Of a DNA stretch of 19,341 bases, positions 16,242 through 19,341 are shown in pieces. The stretch spans positions 1 to 19,341 of the forward strand of contig DATBFX010000426.1 of NCBI GenBank assembly GCA_036558305.1, written 5' to 3'. The notes beneath the pieces are model-generated. The model made no database searches and was not told where the DNA came from. It was given only the letters and a program-made list of their open reading frames with translations. Source of the stretch: DATBFX01 sp036558305. GTDB taxonomy: Bacteria; Chloroflexota; Chloroflexia; Thermomicrobiales; UBA6265. Within the stretch, counting starts at the first letter, position 1. Every line of letters begins with the position of its first letter. The translations under genes and the position numbers were made by a program.

Positions 16242-16256
16242 ACTGCGCGGCGCAGT
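16242..16256. promoter_or_regulatory. Candidate operator of the AbrB/VapC pair
   Basis: ACTGCGC-G-GCGCAGT is a perfect 15-base palindrome 41 bases upstream of the antitoxin GTG. On the minus strand, CATACT, a -10-like box, overlaps its edge. AbrB-type antitoxins repress their own promoter, so this is the natural binding-site candidate. No clear -35 was seen. Confidence 0.35.
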
Positions 16257-16329
16257 ATGCCATGCCGACCATCGCATTTTACCGTCCCGGTAGTGCGCGC
16301 CTGAAATCGCGTGCGATCCAAGCGTGGTC

Positions 16330-16659
16330 CTACCCCACCTCCGCCGGCGCGAACAACACCAGGATCGTCAGTTCTTCCTCGATGTCGTGAAACCGGTGGG
16401 CATCGCCCGCGGCCACGTAGATCGTCGAGCCGTCCTGCACGGCGATCTCTTCACCTTCGCAGGTGAACCGTGCGCGGCCGGAGATCACGTAATAGACCTC
16501 GTCCTCGGTGTGCGGTTTCTGCGGGTCGGTGCCGCCTGCCGGCAAGACGTAGAGGCCGGTGCTCAGGGCCGGTACACGCAGAAACTCCAGGTAGAGCTTT
16601 TCTCCTGCCGCCTGCCTGGCTCTCAGGTCGGTCAGATCGAACGCTTGCATCGAAGACAC
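16330..16659 (-). CDS. Small single-domain cupin
   Basis: A 109-residue cupin with unknown ligand. Motif 1 reads GGTDPQKPHTEDEVYYVISGRARF, with His and Glu metal-ligand candidates; motif 2 reads STIYVAAGDAHRFHD. Two conserved beta-barrel motifs make the fold clear, but many such proteins are not enzymes. The GTG start at 16659 is fixed by GGGAGG five bases upstream. The frame is open to 16854, but the extra residues resemble non-coding translation. It lies between the AbrB/VapC pair and the S41-type protease gene on the same strand, with no obvious link to either. Confidence 0.82.
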   Translation of the reverse strand: MSSMQAFDLTDLRARQAAGEKLYLEFLRVPALSTGLYVLPAGGTDPQKPHTEDEVYYVISGRARFTCEGEEIAVQDGSTIYVAAGDAHRFHDIEEELTILVLFAPAEVG

Positions 16660-16838
16660 GGCGTCCTCCCTCTCCAGTGGCCGCGACGATTTCCCCTCAT
16701 TCTCCGCGCCCGCCGGGCGAACGACAACGGCCGGTTCCGACCCGGCCGCGCCGGCCGCATTATGGAAAGGGGGAGCGGCGGACCATCGACTCCGATCACC
16801 GGCCGGGTTGATGCATTGGGTCGGTGTGGATCGCCCGG

Positions 16839-18524
16839 TTAACTCCCGTTCCAACGTGACGACGATGGGAGCTGTTCCCGGTAGGCGAGGATCGCTTCCA
16901 TCGCCGGGTCGCGGTTGGCACGGTAGGCGGCAAAGGTCGGCGGGGTGTAAATGGTGGGCGCGATCCAGCGACGGTAGTCCATCGGCCAGCCCGTCTGCCA
17001 GAACAGGTCGGAGACGTTCGCCCGCACCTTGCTGTAGGGGAGCGTGAACTCGACCGATTCACCGACGAAGGTCGGACTCGACCCGGTCGGTTCGCCGACG
17101 AAGATCGCCTCGGTGTGCATCTCGATCATCGTCGCCCCGTTTTGCGCCGCCGAAAACGTCTTGCGGCCGACGACGACGAAGAACCGGCCGCGCCGGTTGA
17201 TCTTCCGGTTCGCGATCAAACTGTGCAGGAGCGGCATCTCAAGGAACGTGTTGCCGCCGCTGTTCCACCGGAGATCGAGGACCAGCTTGTCGACCGGGTG
17301 ATCGTCGATGAAGGCAAAAAGGCGCGCGCAGAAGTCGGCCAGCGACTCGACCGGATCGTTGCGCACCCGGTTGAACTGGAAATAGACGACACGTTCGTCG
17401 GGCAGGTATTCGAACCAGTAGTTGGCGGCGGCGTTCTTGAGATACAAGGGGACGGGTGTATCCAGTGCTTCCGGATAGAACCGCCAATCCGCAGGACACG
17501 GAAACGCGTCTCGCACCTTCGATTCCGCCCACCTCGGATCGCCCGCGATCGTTGCCGTCGCGGTTTCGCCGCCCGGTTTCTTGACCGTCAGCGCCACCCG
17601 ATCCGCCTCCGGAATCATGCCGAGCGCGTGCAGCGTCGCCGTCTCCGTCAGCGACAGTGTCGAGAGGTACTTGGGCCATTGGGCGTTCTCGTTGTCCGCG
17701 CCGATCAACTCTTCGACCGCGGCGATCATTTCCGCCGCGCTCGTGTCTCCGAAGGCCAGCACCTCAGCTCCCAGGACCGACTCGTACGCCGGTTCCGTTG
17801 CCACGACGAACAACCCTTCCTCGAACCGGAAGAACCGTACCGGGATCGCTCGTCGCAGACCGGGATGGTCTTCGGGCGCCGCGACGTAGGCGTGCGCGTC
17901 GCCCAGCAACCGCAACAATTTCGCCATCCGGACGAGGATCTGGCCGTCCGTCAGGTTAGGGATGGCGTCGTGGATGTCCGCGACCGCGGCGTCGAACCGC
18001 TCCTCCGGCACCTCGCGGAAGGGTGCGTAGGCGCGTCGTTTGGCCTCGCGTGCCAGGAACCGCAGATCGCCGCGCCAACCTTCGTCGCGCGAGAGGTTTG
18101 CCGTGTCCATTGCGGCAAACAACTGCCGAAACCGCTCGTTGTCGACCAACGAGGCGAGGTCGGCGTCTTCGCGCGCCGCTTCCAGATGCCGGTAGCCGAG
18201 GTCGAGCGACGTCTCGAGCCACTCGATCGCGCGGTCGGTCTCGCCGAGCCGCGCCAAGCAGCAGGCGATCCGATAGGCAGTCTCCGCCGGGTAGCCGTCC
18301 CGCAGATCGAACGCCCGCTCGTACGCCGTGACCGCCTCACGCGCCGCCCCGGCATGGAACCGCGCCTCCCCGAGCCGCGACCAAAAACGTCCCTCGACCG
18401 GGTTCGCGTCCACGACCTGGCCCCACAGACTTGCCCCTTCCTCCCAATTCTTCGCCGCCGTCGCCGCCTCGGCACGGGCGAGCGTCCGTACGAATCCCGC
18501 AACATCTTCAGCACCCACCGCCAA
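16839..18524 (-). CDS. S41-family peptidase-like protein with N-terminal TPR-type repeats
   Basis: A 561-residue protein. The N-terminal ~110 residues contain TPR-like helices (FWSRLGEARFHAGAAREAV, then TAYRIACCLARLGETDRAI). The C-terminal region matches S41 (C-terminal-processing/tricorn type) proteases: LVLDLRWNSGGNTF (Asp417), then KTFSAAQNGATMIE with Ser458 as nucleophile candidate, then GEPTGSSPTFVGES. No signal peptide or clear PDZ domain is visible, so it is probably cytoplasmic. The start is uncertain. TTG 18524 is chosen because GAGGAGG lies six bases upstream. GTG 18518 and ATG 18563 are alternatives, and the open frame to 18800 runs through the divergent gene. Catalytic activity is not proven; the usual catalytic lysine was not located with confidence. 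Confidence 0.8.
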   Translation of the reverse strand: MAVGAEDVAGFVRTLARAEAATAAKNWEEGASLWGQVVDANPVEGRFWSRLGEARFHAGAAREAVTAYERAFDLRDGYPAETAYRIACCLARLGETDRAIEWLETSLDLGYRHLEAAREDADLASLVDNERFRQLFAAMDTANLSRDEGWRGDLRFLAREAKRRAYAPFREVPEERFDAAVADIHDAIPNLTDGQILVRMAKLLRLLGDAHAYVAAPEDHPGLRRAIPVRFFRFEEGLFVVATEPAYESVLGAEVLAFGDTSAAEMIAAVEELIGADNENAQWPKYLSTLSLTETATLHALGMIPEADRVALTVKKPGGETATATIAGDPRWAESKVRDAFPCPADWRFYPEALDTPVPLYLKNAAANYWFEYLPDERVVYFQFNRVRNDPVESLADFCARLFAFIDDHPVDKLVLDLRWNSGGNTFLEMPLLHSLIANRKINRRGRFFVVVGRKTFSAAQNGATMIEMHTEAIFVGEPTGSSPTFVGESVEFTLPYSKVRANVSDLFWQTGWPMDYRRWIAPTIYTPPTFAAYRANRDPAMEAILAYREQLPSSSRWNGS

Positions 18525-18650
18525 CCGGTACCTCCTCTCGGTCGTTCTCCGAACACACCGCATATTCCCGTCCAATGGTACGACCGGCCCGGCGGCATGG
18601 TCTGTGCGGGAATCACCTCGGTGGTCCACAAGACCGCAAGGAGGTTCATC

Positions 18651-18902
18651 ATGTCGACCACGATCGAGCGCCGCGAAGACGTCAACCCGAAGGAGGGGCT
18701 TCGCGAGTACGGCGACGTCCAATTCGCCGACCCGACCAACCACAAGTATCCGATCGATTCCGAGGAGCACGTTCGCGCGGCCTGGAGTTACATCAACCAC
18801 AAAGGCAACGCCGCCAAATACGACAAGGACGAGGTGAAGGCGATCAAGGACCGCATCAAACGCGCCGCCAAGAAATACGGCGTCGAGATCGAGTCCGACT
18901 AG
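18651..18902 (+). CDS. Small DUF6582-like protein
   Basis: An 83-residue charged protein. The 'FADPTNHKYPIDSEEHVRAA' segment followed by NAAKYDKDEVKAIKDRIKRAAKKYGVEI resembles the short domain (DUF6582) often found at the ends of phage-type or stand-alone proteins; the function is unknown. A textbook AAGGAGG lies six bases upstream of ATG 18651, and it is divergent from the S41-like gene, so I consider it real despite lying inside a longer spurious open frame. Its TAG stop abuts the left end of an insertion sequence. Confidence 0.8.
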   Translation: MSTTIERREDVNPKEGLREYGDVQFADPTNHKYPIDSEEHVRAAWSYINHKGNAAKYDKDEVKAIKDRIKRAAKKYGVEIESD

Positions 18903-19341
18903 AGCGTGTTATGCACTTGGTACACTTGTGTTATGGAAAGTGAACTGCGCAAGCCGTACCCAACCGACGTGACCGATGACGAGTGGGCGTTCGTTGCCCC
19001 GTACCTGACGCTGATGGACGAAACCGCCCCGCAACGCCGCCACCACCTGCGTGAGGTCTTCAACGCCCTGCGCTGGATCGTGCGGGCTGGCGCGCCGTGG
19101 CGCCTGCTGCCGACGAACTTCCCGCCTTGGGCAGCGGTCTACCAACAGACCCAACGCTGGATCGCCGCCGGCTGCTTCGAGGCCGTCGTCCACGACCTGC
19201 GGGCCATCCTGCGCTGGGCAGAGGGACGGGCCGATGACCCGACCGCCGTCATCCTGGACGGCCGGACGGTGCGCAGCAGCCCCGAGAGCGGCGCCCGCGC
19301 CGGCTGGGATGGGCACAAGCGGCGCAAGGGCAGCAAGGTGC
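18903..19341 (+). mobile_element. IS5-family insertion sequence, left part only
   Basis: Immediately after the CTAG at 18899-18902 the sequence becomes agcgtgttatgcactt, which looks like an IS terminal sequence, followed 30 bases later by a transposase gene. CTAG matches the YTAR-type target described for IS5-group elements. The right end is outside the window, so the inverted repeat and duplication cannot be verified and the left boundary is inferred. Confidence 0.65.
18933..19341 (+). CDS. IS5-family transposase, 3' end cut off by the window
   Basis: 136 residues of a DDE transposase. The N-terminal DUF4096-type region (YPTDVTDDEWAFVAPYL, then NALRWIVRAGAPWRLLP and PWAAVYQQTQRW) is distinctive. 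The first catalytic Asp, Asp109, lies in VILDGRTVRSSPESG, then GWDGHKRRKGSK. No frameshift or stop is present in the visible part. There is no Shine-Dalgarno before ATG 18933, as is common for transposases with poor expression. The gene continues past base 19341. Confidence 0.9.
   Translation, partial: MESELRKPYPTDVTDDEWAFVAPYLTLMDETAPQRRHHLREVFNALRWIVRAGAPWRLLPTNFPPWAAVYQQTQRWIAAGCFEAVVHDLRAILRWAEGRADDPTAVILDGRTVRSSPESGARAGWDGHKRRKGSKV

Noticed and set aside
16289..16334. Possible further GTAG...CTAC element at the cupin stop
   Set aside because: On the minus strand it starts in the TAG stop and ends CTACC, but only 5 outer bases pair and the interior folds poorly; too weak to claim.
18564..18613. 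Inverted repeat ATTCCCG...CGGGAAT between the S41-like and DUF6582-like genes
   Set aside because: Seven-base arms 36 bases apart are not convincing as an operator or hairpin without comparative support.
17115..18902. A 595-codon plus-strand open frame ending at the DUF6582-like gene
   Set aside because: All but its last 83 codons are antisense to the S41-like gene and lack any recognisable domain. Only the part from ATG 18651, with AAGGAGG, is credible.

Overview
The window is high-GC, densely packed bacterial DNA. LLM-class F420-type oxidoreductase, TAG/GTG/TTG codon use, a Tat-exported binding protein, and repeated GTAG...CTAC palindromes together suggest a Chloroflexota bacterium, perhaps of the Thermomicrobia/Sphaerobacter group. 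That placement is an inference from gene content and recalled repeat style. No rRNA or phylogenetic marker is present.

Layout. Bases 1-2240 hold the 3' part of an M32 carboxypeptidase and an LLM-class oxidoreductase in one direction. Bases 2262-3112 hold a Phd/VapC-type toxin-antitoxin pair preceded by a strong hairpin and a palindromic operator candidate, and followed by a compact three-way-junction fold. An aldo/keto reductase (3196-4164) converges on a C69/secernin-like Ntn hydrolase (4283-5677, minus). Divergent from the hydrolase is a transport and hydrolysis cluster (5803-11626): a dihydroorotase-type amidohydrolase, a Tat-exported spermidine/putrescine-type binding protein, two permeases and an ATPase. 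Both the amidohydrolase and the binding protein have a TTGACA-N17-TAGsGT promoter.

Bases 11906-13175 hold a SnoaL-like protein converging on an SMP-30-type beta-propeller. Bases 13256-18524 are all minus strand: a DUF2207 membrane protein, an AbrB/VapC toxin-antitoxin pair, a small cupin and a TPR-S41 protease. A small DUF6582-like gene and the start of an IS5-family insertion sequence close the window.

The likely metabolic theme is uptake and hydrolysis of an amide-containing compound: transporter, cytoplasmic amidohydrolase, and a divergent N-terminal-nucleophile hydrolase. The substrate cannot be read from the sequence. The most unusual layer is non-coding. A pair of 92-96 bp palindromic elements in opposite orientations shares near-identical arms around unrelated cores. 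Elements of this GTAG...CTAC style start exactly at the TAG stop of two genes, and another inverted repeat starts at a TGA stop. Two of these palindromes lie inside the transporter operon, between binding protein and permease and between permease and ATPase. No CRISPR array, tRNA or rRNA was seen, and no stretch over 300 bases lacks a gene.
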